This document shows, piece after piece, positions 48,801 to 57,470 of a stretch of 64,000 nt of DNA. Source of the stretch: Nemopilema nomurai. Lineage: Eukaryota > Cnidaria > Scyphozoa > Rhizostomeae > Rhizostomatidae. Where the stretch lies: positions 2,646,267 through 2,710,266 of the forward strand of contig ML133471.1 of the NCBI GenBank assembly GCA_003864495.1. Direction: 5' to 3'. The notes under the pieces were generated by a model. It worked only from the letters and a program-made list of their open reading frames with translations. It was not told where the DNA came from and made no database searches. The stretch's first letter is position 1; every line of letters begins with the position of its first letter. The translations under genes were made by a program, and so were the position numbers.

Positions 48801-51800
48801 TGGAGATCACCGGGCTCTTCTCCTATGAAGTCGTCAAATGCTTCCACTCGGTAAACCTTGGGGATATTCATATTTACCTTAGAGCGGTACTGCTTCAAAG
48901 GGTACTGCTTTCATAGCGACAGGAACGTAAATAAAAGTTGCTTTTCCCCTTTTTTACCCCTACCCCACGAACCCTGAGTTTCTCTAGCCCCCGCCCCCCC
49001 AAATTCTGAAATCAATTTTGCTTTTCCCAACATATATAAATTTGGGATGGGGAAAGGATTATCCTTGAAGATATAGCCACAAGTGTAAAAGTCATTGAAA
49101 CTTTGCAAAACTATTCTAATAGTTGGATGTTTCAAAAATACTGCAATCGTGTTTACAATGATGCTTTCAGATTCAGTTGCCGTATTTCACATTAAGTCAC
49201 AATTTTCAAAATTTCTTTCTTTGTATCATTTGGTCTTTAAGAAGGCCCCCTAATGTAACAGAACTGAAAGAAACATCCAGGAAGATGCCCAAAGAGCGCC
49301 TAGTTGTCGTAGCTCTAGCCAGAAGAAGCTTCCTAATTTAGAATTACAGAAGACCTTAAGATACTTACTTTAAACAACTCTTATTTCAAAAGTTTCTACT
49401 CCCTGCATTCCATCGTTTATAAGGTTATAGAATTTGGTTTAAAGTTCCAATTATCAATTTGTAGAAGCCTCTATCAGGGTTTGGGATATATACTTTTGGT
49501 GTATTGAGTGCAATAGGAACTTTGGCAATCTTGACTAGTTCATCGTCAAGAAATGAATATATGAAATCATCTGATAAGAAGCTATAAGACAAGATTTGGA
49601 ATTTCACACCACTTAATGGTTCTCCTCTAGATAATATACCACATGCACGCATTATTCACACAAAGCATGAATGGGTGGTAAGATGTGGAAGAAAGCCATC
49701 TAAATTGTTTTCCACACCTTTCAATATTTACAGGGACTCTTTGTTGCCCTTGTATGCATTTACACCTCAAAACCTTATTATTTGAATGAATGGATGGTTT
49801 GGCATTTATCTTCATACTTCAAAGGGACTCTTTTTTATGTTCTTGCATTCATTTGAAAAAGTAATTATGTAGAGAAAGGTAAGTGGCGGATGGAAGATGG
49901 TGAGTTTTTTTCCATGTGGAAGATATTGCTATGTTTGTTCATGTTGCTAAAAAAACTTAGTTTAAGCTGATCCTGGTAGCTAATTGCTAAAAACAAAAAC
50001 ATTCCTACTTTAAAGCCAGCAAGCAGCATAGGCCTTCATAGCATAAATTCAATTTAAGACAATGATATTTTGAGATACCTTGAAAAACCAAAATTTTTTA
50101 TTTAAAGGAAAGAAAAATTTGGAGAATTTTAAAAGACTCATGGTGAAATATCATAAAAATGTACTTAATCAATTCTAAAAAGTTGAGAGGCCATGAATTT
50201 GGGTGCATCATCATAACCAAAATTGGCCATATCTTTAAGAATCCCTTGTTCCCCATCTTGAATTTGGAGTAGAATTGCTTTATAGGTAGGGAAAGGCAAA
50301 TATGCTGTCAGCTTTGTAGGGAAGGGTGGGGGTTCTTGGGGTGCAGGTGGAAAAGGGGGCAAAAGTTATAGCACATTGAAGTACTTCAGTGAACCTCTTT
50401 GACATCACTTTGTAACAAAACTCATTACACCATTTCAAATTCGCCATACCCCAGCTTCAAAGCAGTTGTAGAACTGGAGTTATTGGCATTTTTTGTGTTT
50501 CGGATGTTGCTTGAAATATAAAATTTGAACTAAAGAATGGTGCCAAAAATTTAAACGCCTGTAACTCAAAAATTGGATAAGATAATTCAATGAAATATTT
50601 AGGATTTTTGATAGTATTGATCTTAACTTGTATACTGAATTTCATAAATATTCGAGAATTCATACCTCAATGGATTCATCTGTCTCATAATCATCATCCA
50701 TACTTATAAAGAAAAAAAGAAAAAATAAAAATCTTGCCAGTTCTCAAATAATCAACAATCAGCAGTCTATCATTACATAAACAAATTGATATTGAACATA
50801 ATGAATGATATACTAAGTCATACTACTGTCATCTAGAAGCATCGCTGGTATCTTATTTGCACTGGAAAAAATGTGCTTGCAAAAGATGAAAATTTAGTTT
50901 ATCATAAAACTGCAAACTTAGAACTTCGAAAATCTGACAACACTTACACCTCTTGGTGCCCATCAACAGAATTCACATCGCTTATAGAGGGTTCATCACC
51001 ACCGACAAATTTGCTGTAATGCAAAATTTCAATCAGAAAAACCATGAAAAGAGCAACAGAAATTATAGGGTAGCGTAGATAGACTGTCGTGTGACAAGAT
51101 CATTAAGAAAAATAAAAGAACTGTAAGTGCTTTTAAGAGTATCACCAATTTCTGGATTTATTTCAGTAGTATGTACAAGAAGGAACTTTTTAAAACTCCT
51201 ACTGACCATGCTTGTCCGTTAAAACATGGAAGGAACATAAAAAGAAGGGTTACCCATCTGACAGAACTTACATCTATATTTTAAGATGTATATGATTTAG
51301 CTCACATCTCAATAAGTAACAAATTTAGATAGCACACTCATTTAGAATTCACACTCCACTATCACTTTGCTAGTAAAGCTACAAGAGGAGTAAACATTTA
51401 TGGTACAATTTTCAATAACAATCAACTTTAAAGCAAGTTTTAAACTTGGAAAATGTTTACGGATTTGATGATAATTGTTACTTTGGCAAAAAATGTTCAA
51501 TGTTTAGCACAACATACCACCTTTTGCAGAAAGGATTTTAAAAGTTAAGACTTGTAATCATTAGAAATGTAACTGACAAAATTACTTTCAAAGTTCTGTA
51601 TTAACCTTAAAAACACTTTTATTAAGATAAAACATGAAGCTTTTATCAGTACTTACTGTGTGCTTTGTTTAGGTGATCTGTTTTTTATATAGTGCCTATG
51701 AAGAATTTTAAGCAACATGCAACTAAGACTTTAAAGTTTAAGTACAACCTATAACAGAATTCAGTGCTTGTATACAAGGCAAGATAGGACAAGAAAAAGA

Positions 51801-54800
51801 AATACAAGAAATGAATCATGAATCCTATCAAGAAGACACGACAAGAAGACAAGAGGGGAAAATGTAAATCATCTAAAGGGTATGTAGATACAGAACTAAT
51901 CAGGAGACCCTAATTTGCCCAAGAGTAGACAGGTTTTCTCAATAATTTCCTCTTTAGATTCATCTCCATTTCAATGCGAGACCTTAGAGTTGGATGCTTC
52001 AGCTTTTGCAATATTTTCTCAAGTACGTAACCAGATAGTCCATGGATAGAAAGGCATACAGAAAGCATGTGAAAAGCGCATCCTATGCCACATTCTTCTT
52101 CAACTTTAAAGGAACAGAAAACAGCTGTCACTAACCTCAAATAATCTTCTTCGACCTCATCAGGCTCCAACTGAGAAGATATCTGCTCTAGTCTTTCCTT
52201 AATGAAATTTAAGTTTAGTAACTGAGACAAAGAACCTACTAATATGGCCTATAAAAATCAAATCTGAATTTGCTCCTTTCATGGTTTAACCAAAAATCAT
52301 TTTACAAAAATCTTCTCAAAACAATACCCCAAGAGGTTTCTTTGAGCCCACATAAACAACAACCCAAAAAGACGTCAATTTATTCAACTGATTCACATTT
52401 GCAAAGAGTCCAGTCCAACTGACAACTGCCAACTGGCAAACAGGGTCTGCAAAATAGGAAAAATCATCTATGCACCTATTAGGGAAGTAATTGTCAGTCC
52501 CATGTTTCATAATAAACATTTCAAATTATGGGTATTGCAGCTTTTTCCACTAAAAACATCACATCAGATAAAAATCACAGATGCTATTTCCTGATCTTTT
52601 GAAAATTTGTATTCATATATGTCATTGAAAAAAATTCCTTTCAATAGGTAGGAACATACTTTCAACACAGCTAGCCTTTTGCTTTCTCCAGCTTTTGCTG
52701 CCTCAAATTTTGCAGTTGGTAGTTTTTCTTGTTTCTGATTTAGGAAAAAAATGATTAACTTTCTCTATGTCAAAAACATAAAAGCATTATTGCATATTAA
52801 ACTGCAAATTCCATTACAGAAAGGGAATAGGTAAGGGCATTTTAAGAAAAATATTTCCTTCAAGTACATTGATGGGCTTATAGCAGGCCTCTCCTGGAAT
52901 AAAAACAACGCAGGCTATTAAAAGCCCTTGCCAGTTTGGCTGCATGGGCTATTAAGCCCTTGCAGAACTGTTGTTTATTTTTTTATAATTGAGTTTTTAC
53001 AAAGGCAAAAATACATTACCTTACCAGTTCTATTTACCAAACACTATTTACATTAAGAAGACATTTTTGTGTGTATTTCTACCTTTAAATTGACAGTGCA
53101 ATTTCATGAGATTTGCTTTTCAGATGTCGCTCAATTTTAAAATTGGTAACATTGTTTAGCTCATCAACAAAAGTTTTCACCGTTTTTACTTCCCCTTTAT
53201 AGAATGGACTTTTGATGATGGAATCGTAATTTGTGGCACAAACTTTGCACCAACCATAATTCACCACAGTTGTCCTGTTTTTATCATCAGTTTTGAATCC
53301 AATAACATTTTCTTTTCCCCCAAGAAAGAAAAGTACTGAGTTTCACTGTTTCTGCCTCCGCCATGTTTCGCAGGTCGAATGTGGCATTATTGGGAATGCC
53401 AAGTTCATATGTCGTGATTTGAAAAGAAATTGTTTCATATTTGACAGCAAAGCCTGCGTCTGCCGGAAAGGCCTGGATAATAGACTAATGTACTCACCTG
53501 AGATAGCTGTCCAAGCTCACCCACAAGATCATATACTGCAGCAGTCAAGTTGCTGCATCTGAAAAAAGTCATATAAATATACCACACAGTCATTAGATTC
53601 CATGAAAATTTGAAAAGATGCAGGCATTGGTTGCAAAATTTCACTATTGGCAATATAACTTCACTTGCAACTTTCTATGAGTGTGCACACTTAAATAATC
53701 CACTTTTCAAATCATTTTAATTGCTTGATTTATTCACCTTTTTAAGACACATTCACCTAGATAACTAATAAGCATTCTTTTTGGACTTTACCTTAATATT
53801 ATGGAGAAAGACAACATGCATGTATACTTATGCTTATAGATTGCTTTACTATATTATCACTACTTTTATTTATATTCAAAATGAAGTGAAAGAAAACTAT
53901 AATTTGTTATTGCAAAAGTAATACTCACTTGTCATACACACTTCTCCTGTCAGGTGAAGCAGCCCCTAGGTAGGGAATATCCTCATTGCAAAGCTCGTCA
54001 ACCTAAATAAGATAACAAGACACATTATATGGACAGACTTATAAAACATGGAACAACTTTAAAGCTCTCTTTTCTATTGATGTTTTGTTAAAAACAAATA
54101 GGTCTCAAAAAATCAATAGAGGGTCAAGCAAATAAGACTTCCCTGCAAATAAATGAGTCCAAAGAAATTAGAAGTACAAGCATTGGTCTTTGCTTCAATA
54201 TGTTAGATCACAACATACTTTCCTTACCTTATTAAGAATTCATAGCAAAACATCTGATTTATTTGGAGATGCAATTATTTTATAAAAAACTTGTTCTTCA
54301 CCTTACTTTACATGTTAAAGATCTTTTTTTTAATGCTGCTAAACATGGTGACAATTTCATGCTAGCTGCCTGATTTACAAATATGTTTTGTGACACAAAT
54401 TACTATCCTATGGCAGCAAATCTGGCATGCCCTTGGTGACATTGCATGCTAATGAAAAAAGAAAAAATATACTTTTTGGTATAACAAAAATGCTTTAACC
54501 ATTTTTTTGACAAAAATATTTAAACATTAGCTTACTTAAGAAATAATGAACTCAATAGAAAATACCAATCATTTGCTCATATAATAAGGAGGTCAATTTG
54601 AAATGGTAAAAGCAATCTGTGGTAACTTGATTAAAATGACTGCAGTGCAATAGTGTCCAACATAAAAGAAACAGCTTTTTTATTTTTGGTCTGATGTGCT
54701 TCTTATAAAATAAGGTTTACAGTTGAAATCAGTGTAATGATCATCTACTCAGGCCAAGCTGAATGACTGGATGAAAATACCATATTCTATTTTGACGTGT

Positions 54801-55307
54801 AGTAACTTTTCTACTTTAGGAAATGCTACAAATATTCCAGAAAATGCATTTTGCTTAGTTTTTATTCAAAATTCTTCTTCATATGACCACTGCAGAATGA
54901 CTGACGTTTTATTCTGCTTACACAAAGGGTTAAGAAAGGAAATTTTTGAATTAGAAACAGGCTTTTTCAGACCTTCACCAGCTTCAAATCATCAGGTAAA
55001 TGCTAGAGGAGCAAAGCTTTGTCGCACACCTCAAAATACTCCCGGTGAGGCATTTCAACAGCTTTATGTTACTGAAGAGCCAAATGCTAGGGACATCTGA
55101 TGGCTCTTACATTAAAATAGTTTTGTTTCCAACTGGATAACTAACTAATCATCAAATTAATGGGCTATTTACACACTGCTTGTAAAGTACTTTAAACATA
55201 AATTTCTTGAGTCTAAAAAGTCACTCGAATAGATCAAAAGCTACCTTGAATTTCAACTGATCTATTTCTCGCTGAATTTTTGGAAGCTTCTTTGTGTTTG
55301 AAGCCAT
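30727..55307 (-). CDS. NPHP1: Nephrocystin-1 (NPHP1), about 25 exons
   Basis: NPHP1 is a scaffold of the ciliary transition zone. Minus-strand exons, all joining in phase except where noted: 55307-55245, 54002-53929, 53558-53498, 52734-52660, 52248-52136, 51013-50948, 50702-50666, 48877-48762 (or from 48889), 47943-47874, 47386-47326, 46667-46618, 43500-43416, 41211-41120, 39494-39419, 38410-38358, 38065-37991, 37327-37255, 36725-36688, 36174-36092, 34820-34744, one unresolved near 34560-34420, 34263-34243, 34019-33913, 33499-33426, 32744-32628, 30891-30727. The order is coiled coil, acidic linker, SH3, acidic linker and nephrocystin homology domain, as in the human protein. Total is about 670 aa against about 730 in human. 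The last exon is the least certain. Confidence 0.92.
31457..31477 (+). repeat. CAG microsatellite
   Basis: About six to seven GCA/CAG units in a row inside the last NPHP1 intron, between 32628 and 30891. Non-coding in every exon model I could build. Confidence 0.85.
32628..34019 (-). CDS. NPHP1: NPHP1 C-terminal nephrocystin-homology exons
   Basis: Three well-bounded exons. 34019-33913 encodes LLPDILITCERHVKFIVLYR, matching the vertebrate 'LLPETLIG...HLLIFYR' block. 33499-33426 encodes YICDPVIANICRAFDYSDLI, matching 'DLISHPMLATF...QPDVMDAL'. 32744-32628 encodes MLKFFRQCFIESTFSIMNHV then KFPPYNWADEVTEQ, matching the '[26 protein letters not shown]' region. Phases 2-1, 1-0 and 0-0 agree. About 15 residues present in vertebrates before the third exon are absent, so a small exon may be missing. 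See the separate note on an in-frame extension of the middle exon. Confidence 0.88.
34243..34263 (-). CDS. NPHP1: NPHP1 21-bp microexon
   Basis: It is bounded by a TGTAAACAG acceptor and a strong GTAAGT donor. It encodes VEKSQL plus split codons; with the next exon it yields QLDLLPDIL, in line with the vertebrate 'VLSLLPETL'. The exact in/out phase (2 and 2) fits the downstream exon. Confidence 0.65.
   Translation of the reverse strand, partial: SREIAT
34744..39494 (-). CDS. NPHP1: NPHP1 nephrocystin-homology exons, central part
   Basis: Seven consecutive exons (39494-39419, 38410-38358, 38065-37991, 37327-37255, 36725-36688, 36174-36092, 34820-34744) join without phase conflict. Each matches vertebrate NPHP1 in order: LVGAKCIPLPGA; DVKSRHVRIAFWDGKN; NVHTVRAIALEKDEQSWSFT; FLPSLYDGECVARINSSTEN; LLFELNYSYVRT; RGELSAGWCTLPLFEKDGTP; SYELTLHGGTPFEKGIDVD. 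The exon ending at 37991 uses a weak donor (GTTGGT), chosen because it keeps phase and alignment. A Penelope-like element sits in the intron between the last two exons. Confidence 0.93.
35059..35104 (-). ncRNA. Hammerhead-like motif (copy B, 3' end)
   Basis: Minus strand: GCATACT/AGTATGC stem I (7 bp) and CTGAGGA core. GAAG stands in place of GAAA before stem III, giving a G-U closing pair. Activity is doubtful but the architecture is intact. Confidence 0.6.
35318..35860 (-). CDS. Penelope-like GIY-YIG endonuclease, 3' ORF remnant
   Basis: A 180-codon frame. It begins in linker sequence (about residues 1-80), then a Cys-rich knuckle (FCCRCEARYVGRT, about residue 93 on), the GIY-YIG-type nuclease core and a C-terminal GQARSPLA. 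Penelope-like elements use this nuclease for target-primed insertion. It lacks the reverse transcriptase, so it is a fragment. A continuing frame at 35930-35694 (KCPVYLKLPWIGDVSQKFEN) is the upstream linker shifted by one frame. Confidence 0.8.
   Translation of the reverse strand: MKMATLMVSSRSVSNKKLPVSALTSILDLKSALFTSNYLGLVTFRKSLKIRLKNHKFLLFSCESSCGLSAKTMFTSTQKDCVPALKKSLVVYEFCCRCEARYVGRTTQRLEDRIKQYVPTSIRTKTSAEREQLRRNCKRRNAQINCDSAIGQHLLENPDCAKTYCDDSFRIIGQARSPLA
35974..36019 (+). ncRNA. Inactivated hammerhead-like motif (copy B, 5' inverted)
   Basis: Stem I pairs perfectly and stem III is lengthened by a compensated A-U pair. The conserved CTGANGA core reads CTGTGGA, so a universally required A is replaced by T. 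Probably inactive. Confidence 0.6.
37110..37146 (+). repeat. CCCTCC-rich short tandem repeat
   Basis: Two units of about 17 bp built from CCCTCCCTCCACC inside an NPHP1 intron. Strong strand bias (C-rich on plus). Confidence 0.7.
38781..39168. mobile_element. MITE with TACCGTAAATCCTCG terminal inverted repeats (copy 2)
   Basis: A 388-bp copy of the element at 18474-18853, with the same ends, the same internal G-rich CTTATTCGAGGGGG phrases and a shared A/T-rich middle. It lies in an NPHP1 intron. Its left end has TCGAATAAGCCCCC, extending the inverted repeat beyond copy 1. Open frames through it (for example NKPPGGLF) are repeat-derived and not genes. Confidence 0.88.
39264..39400 (+). repeat. 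14-bp tandem repeat
   Basis: Roughly nine units of CGTCAAAGCAAAGG with single-base variants (AAAG/GAAAAGG) end 19 bp before the donor-side edge of an NPHP1 exon (39419). It lies in the intron. Confidence 0.88.
39702..39785 (+). repeat. 29-bp tandem repeat
   Basis: Two full and one partial unit of a sequence beginning CAACACGCTTCTCTCTGAAC, in an NPHP1 intron. Confidence 0.85.
40264..40870 (-). mobile_element. DNA transposon with GTTTACACGAG ends and a Myb/SANT-like ORF
   Basis: The ends GACCCCGTTTACACGAGAG (40264) and its complement (to 40866, or 40870 counting a final GGTC) are flanked by TTA on both sides (40261-40263, 40871-40873), as in PIF/Harbinger elements. Subterminal GGATCCGATCCGG phrases recur inside both ends. 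The minus-strand ORF at 40795-40475 encodes a Myb/SANT-like DNA-binding protein, the type Harbinger elements carry beside the transposase. No transposase is present, so it is non-autonomous. It lies in an NPHP1 intron. Confidence 0.75.
40475..40795 (-). CDS. Myb/SANT-like DNA-binding protein of a transposon
   Basis: A 106-aa frame with the Myb-like block FSWTEEETALLLKVVKDYK (residues about 34-52), then a second conserved-looking stretch (GQDWETARTKYDDISSTFQA, about 58-77). The tryptophan spacing and the 'WExxxxKYDDI' phrase fit SANT/Myb-like transposon proteins. The tail after residue 90 is short. It may be a remnant of a longer protein. Confidence 0.6.
   Translation of the reverse strand: MRFSRIGAHMTFSDLHDQNTVQPENRNTKKGQFSWTEEETALLLKVVKDYKTAKLAGGQDWETARTKYDDISSTFQAAYPREESTECPHSIDNLRVLFTKDRLTAK
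41120..43500 (-). CDS. NPHP1: NPHP1 exons at the start of the nephrocystin homology domain
   Basis: Exon 43500-43416 encodes VNDVLKAMKAVPSGFRSSTL, the hallmark start of the homology domain ('VLTTMGAIPAGFRPSTL' in human). Exon 41211-41120 encodes SFWLTPKLSASNLSFRDLFW then DPVNKK. The split codon (phase 1) is completed correctly across a 2.2-kb intron that contains a MITE and a rearranged Penelope-like copy. Confidence 0.93.
41336..41742. mobile_element. 407-bp MITE with 44-bp inverted ends and TTA duplication
   Basis: The two terminal 44-bp arms (starting AGCCTGGTTTCCATATAGTC) are complementary with about one mismatch. They are flanked by TTA (41333-41335 and 41743-41745). The interior is a series of GTCGCTG / CAGCGAC phrases. 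The 3-bp TTA duplication suggests PIF/Harbinger. No coding capacity. Confidence 0.92.
41866..43165 (+). mobile_element. Penelope-like element copy C (rearranged)
   Basis: The right part (about 42490-43165, plus) encodes broken GIY-YIG endonuclease sequence (CCRCEARYVGRTTQRLEG; INCDSAIGQHLLETPVCSKT; FVFSLGLF) and ends in an intact hammerhead-like motif. Bases 42300-42490 match the same family in the opposite orientation. Bases 41891-41985 are an inverted copy of 42963-43055. About 300 bp (42000-42300) between them is unrelated. It lies in an NPHP1 intron. Confidence 0.75.
43101..43144 (+). ncRNA. Type I hammerhead ribozyme-like motif (copy C), best preserved
   Basis: Stem I GCATACT (43101-43107) pairs perfectly with AGTATGC (43138-43144). 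The core is CTGAGGA (43108-43114) and GAA (43124-43126). Stem II (43115-43123) is weak, with two clear pairs. Stem III is a 4-bp hairpin AAAG/CTTT with a two-base TA loop (43127-43136). The base before stem I is A (43137), allowed at the cleavage site. All invariant core bases are present. The two-base loop favours pairing between two molecules, as reported for small-stem-III hammerheads. Confidence 0.78.
43749..43784 (+). repeat. GACATT(A/G)A short tandem repeat
   Basis: Four units of about 9 bp (GAGACATTAA / GACATTGA) inside an NPHP1 intron. Confidence 0.8.
44508..44558 (+). repeat. 25-bp direct duplication
   Basis: TTTGCCTAAACATCTCCAGG occurs twice, followed by GGTTTTG-type sequence. It looks like a recent tandem duplication in an NPHP1 intron. 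Confidence 0.8.
46618..48877 (-). CDS. NPHP1: NPHP1 SH3 domain and second acidic linker exons
   Basis: Exon 48877-48762 encodes VYRVEAFDDFIGEEPGDLHF and KKGEILTII, the first half of an SH3 domain. The split Arg codon continues in exon 47943-47874 with DDGWWTAENKDGKTGLVPST, containing the WW and the G-L-V-P-S ligand-groove residues. Exon 47386-47326 encodes an acidic stretch (LDEEEDDEVVSKRVGPTKF). Exon 46667-46618 encodes VAKTSYLRVKDSSNLK. In NPHP1 the SH3 domain binds proline-rich partners such as BCAR1 and polycystin-1 in vertebrates; partners here are unknown. All phases match. Confidence 0.93.
48173..48454. mobile_element. MITE with iterated GTTTACACG motifs
   Basis: The left end GCCCCGTTTACACGAGA and right end (complement GGCCCGTTTACACGGGC) are inverted repeats. 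GCGTTTACACGAGA, GCGTTTACACGGGA and CCGTTCACACGGCG recur inside at about 48250, 48287 and 48331. The family resembles 40264-40870 and 9967-10040. It lies between the two SH3 exons of NPHP1. Confidence 0.75.
50666..55307 (-). CDS. NPHP1: NPHP1 N-terminal coiled coil and first acidic linker exons
   Basis: The start codon at 55307 opens MASNTKKLPKIQREIDQLKF, which continues across the junction as VDELCNEDIPYLGAASPDRR, in line with the vertebrate coiled coil. Exon 53558-53498 gives NLTAAVYDLVGELGQLSQ and exon 52734-52660 gives KQEKLPTAKFEAAKAGESKR. Exon 52248-52136 gives LLNLNFIKERLEQISSQLEP and an acidic end. Exons 51013-50948 and 50702-50666 give VGGDEPSISDVNSVDGHQE and MDDDYETDESIE. Every phase agrees. 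An upstream in-frame extension (NYLDG before the Met) is open but not needed. Confidence 0.92.
53085..53290 (-). pseudogene. BED/TTF-like zinc-finger fragment, probable hAT-type transposon relic
   Basis: The frame reads NYGWCKVCATNYDS, then a spacer and TNFKIERHLKSKSHEIAL, i.e. C-x2-C ... H-x5-H spacing. This is typical of the N-terminal zinc finger of hAT-related transposases and of host proteins derived from them. It is isolated in an NPHP1 intron and ends at a stop with no transposase core nearby. Confidence 0.5.
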
Positions 55308-56178
55308 TCCATCCAAGTAGTTTTTACATACATCCCAAAAAACGTCAACTGGTATTCAAAATAGCGCACAAATGGACCACAGGGGTAAAGAGGTGAACAG
55401 ACAGCTCAATTCAATTCAATTAAAACATTTATTGGCGAGCGAAGCCTTTCTAATCTATGAACTACAATATACTATTGATAGAAAAGGAAATGTCTTAAGT
55501 GCCTTCATCATCAACTGACTTTGTTTCACTTCTACGGTCTATATGGATTTTAATACTTTCATTGGGATCCTATAAATCTTTGTGTTCTATATTTACCTAA
55601 GTGTCCTTTTTCTCTAGTGTTTTTTTCTGACAGAATAAATAGCTAGTTGCAGATTGAAAACACTAGAGGGTGACAAGAAGAGCGCGTGATTTGCTATAAT
55701 GGACCAATCGGCGTTACTTAACACCTAACTTAAGAAGAGCCCAAAAAAGAAGACGAACTCTTTCTGTCTACAAAGAATGGGATTTTCCATTGAAATATAG
55801 ACAGACTCCAAAACACCTAGGTGAAAAGACGACCCAGCTTGCCCAATTATACGAAACTTGTCGTCACTGTATGTTTTGGCGCAATCTGGGTTCTCCAAAG
55901 GATGTTGCCCTATAGCTTATATTCACTTTTGTTGTTGTTATTGTTTAGGCTTTTGAGCTACTGCTGTTTCTGACAGCGGTTATTGATCGCATATAGAATT
56001 ATACGGGTTACATAAATTACTTTAGGGAATTTGGCCAAAAAATTTTGGTTATTTAAAACTCAATACATGCTGTCAAAACTTAATTAATTCCAATTCTATA
56101 AGATTTCTCTGATTTCAAGTAACAAGTAGACTTTGGAAGAAGATTTTCATTGTTAGCTTATAAGATGCAAAAGTATTT
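55308..56178. other. NPHP1 5' flank with Penelope-like fragment
   Basis: This holds the presumed NPHP1 promoter. Copy D of the Penelope-like element begins about 340 bp upstream of the start codon. No TATA box or other regulatory site is clear. Confidence 0.35.
55630..55922 (-). mobile_element. Penelope-like element copy D (truncated)
   Basis: The minus strand matches the 3' part of copies A and B. It has the end of the endonuclease ([18 protein letters not shown] block), the tail encoding the [15 protein letters not shown] segment and the non-coding stretch after it. It is cut at both ends and has no hammerhead motif. Confidence 0.8.
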
Positions 56179-56376
56179 CTAGAAAGCCATGAGAATGAAA
56201 ACTGCTCTGAATCGTTCATTTTGTATACAATAAAGAAAAGGATATATAGTCTCCAGTTCTGGAGTAACAAAGAAGTTTCGTGCCTTCTCATCGAAATTGC
56301 AGTAAATATAAAGGAACGAGAATGCTCTGTCACCGTATGATTTGTCCTTGTGAATATAAAACGAATGACATTGCAA
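56179..56376 (-). pseudogene. GPCR seventh-helix fragment 1
   Basis: The frame ends YPFLYCIQNERFRAVFILMA and a stop. This resembles the NPxxY-containing end of helix VII and the following 'NxxFRxxF' of rhodopsin-family receptors, with the Asn of NPxxY replaced by Tyr. The upstream part (GDRAFSFLYIYCNFDEKARN) is weakly hydrophobic. No other helices are readable nearby, so this is a fragment or a badly decayed gene. Confidence 0.4.
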
Positions 56377-57344
56377 GGAATATACCGGGACATGAGATAT
56401 GCTCTAGTAGGGATTATAATGCCAAGAGATACACAATATCAAGATATCAATAAAGACCTAATAGATCAAAAAATGATAAGAGATATACAATATAAATAGA
56501 AACATAATGTCAGGGGAGAGTGCCACCATCTTTCCATAGCTTGGTCCTATCACAGTAGAACTATCACGGTATTGGTCAGTAGAACGTCTCGTTTTTATGG
56601 AAAATTCTAATAACTAAAAACTTGTACTTAATTTCCAATCAGGTTGGCAGATTGGTAATAGATAGCTGTTGAAAAGTAACGGACGTTTGACATAAGCTTA
56701 TCAACTATTACTAATTGAATCTGGGAAACTTTGATGTCACTGAGCAATATTTTCAGTCAGCAGTCACCCCAACCTGCTAATCTATGTTTAAACTGAATAA
56801 TCAACATGGGATTTCCCAATTTAATGCGATGCGATGGTGGGTATTCCCAACATTAGGTTAATTCCTGGTAGATTCTTTGTTTTACAACGAAGTATTTTAC
56901 TCATAGAAATCTGAAGGAGCAGTTTTAAAATAGACTTCCATATCAACGCTTTGCGTAGATTGGTGTTTTGCCAGAAATGCAAGTTCTTGGGTTGAAAACA
57001 GATGTTGTATAATGGATTTTTTCAAATCAAAAGAAAATTAATTATTCAGCTGAAAAGAACAATTGTCACAACTCAAATGAGACACGTGCTAGTTAAAAAT
57101 TGATACTATGCAAATTTTGCTGATGAAATTTAAATCTGCTTCTTTGCTTGCTTTTCATAGCATTGAAAAAGGCATAGTGAGATGAATATTAGATCGAGAC
57201 AATAGTTGTGGAAAAGAATTCTCTGGATGTAGGGAACGCACAAGACAATTGGTATGTAGAAGCAAACCAGTATATCTGGCAGGTAATTAGAAAAATAGCA
57301 CCTGAAAGCATTGAGTAACAACTGGAATCAGTTTTACTTTACCC

Positions 57345-57470
57345 CTTACTTGCTTGCAACTTGTAACATTTTCTTTCTCCGATTAAAGACGAAGGCAATA
57401 ACGTTGTTTATAAATGGTTCTGTCTTATGTCCAACCCCACTGGCAGTTTGCGAGAAAAGTCAATTTTGAC
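57345..57470 (-). pseudogene. GPCR seventh-helix fragment 2
   Basis: The frame TEPFINNVIAFVFNRRKKML ends shortly after in a stop. It resembles the helix-VII and cytoplasmic start of rhodopsin-family receptors (NPxxY-x-FxNRxF), with the motif degraded. It is 1 kb from fragment 1 on the same strand. Short hydrophobic frames at 57130-57321 (CYFSNYLPDILVCFYIPIVL) may belong to the same cluster. Confidence 0.35.

Noticed and set aside
49425..49815. Minus-strand frames in an NPHP1 intron (75 and 62 codons)
   Set aside because: They are not in NPHP1 phase, have no similarity that I can name, and lack convincing splice sites.
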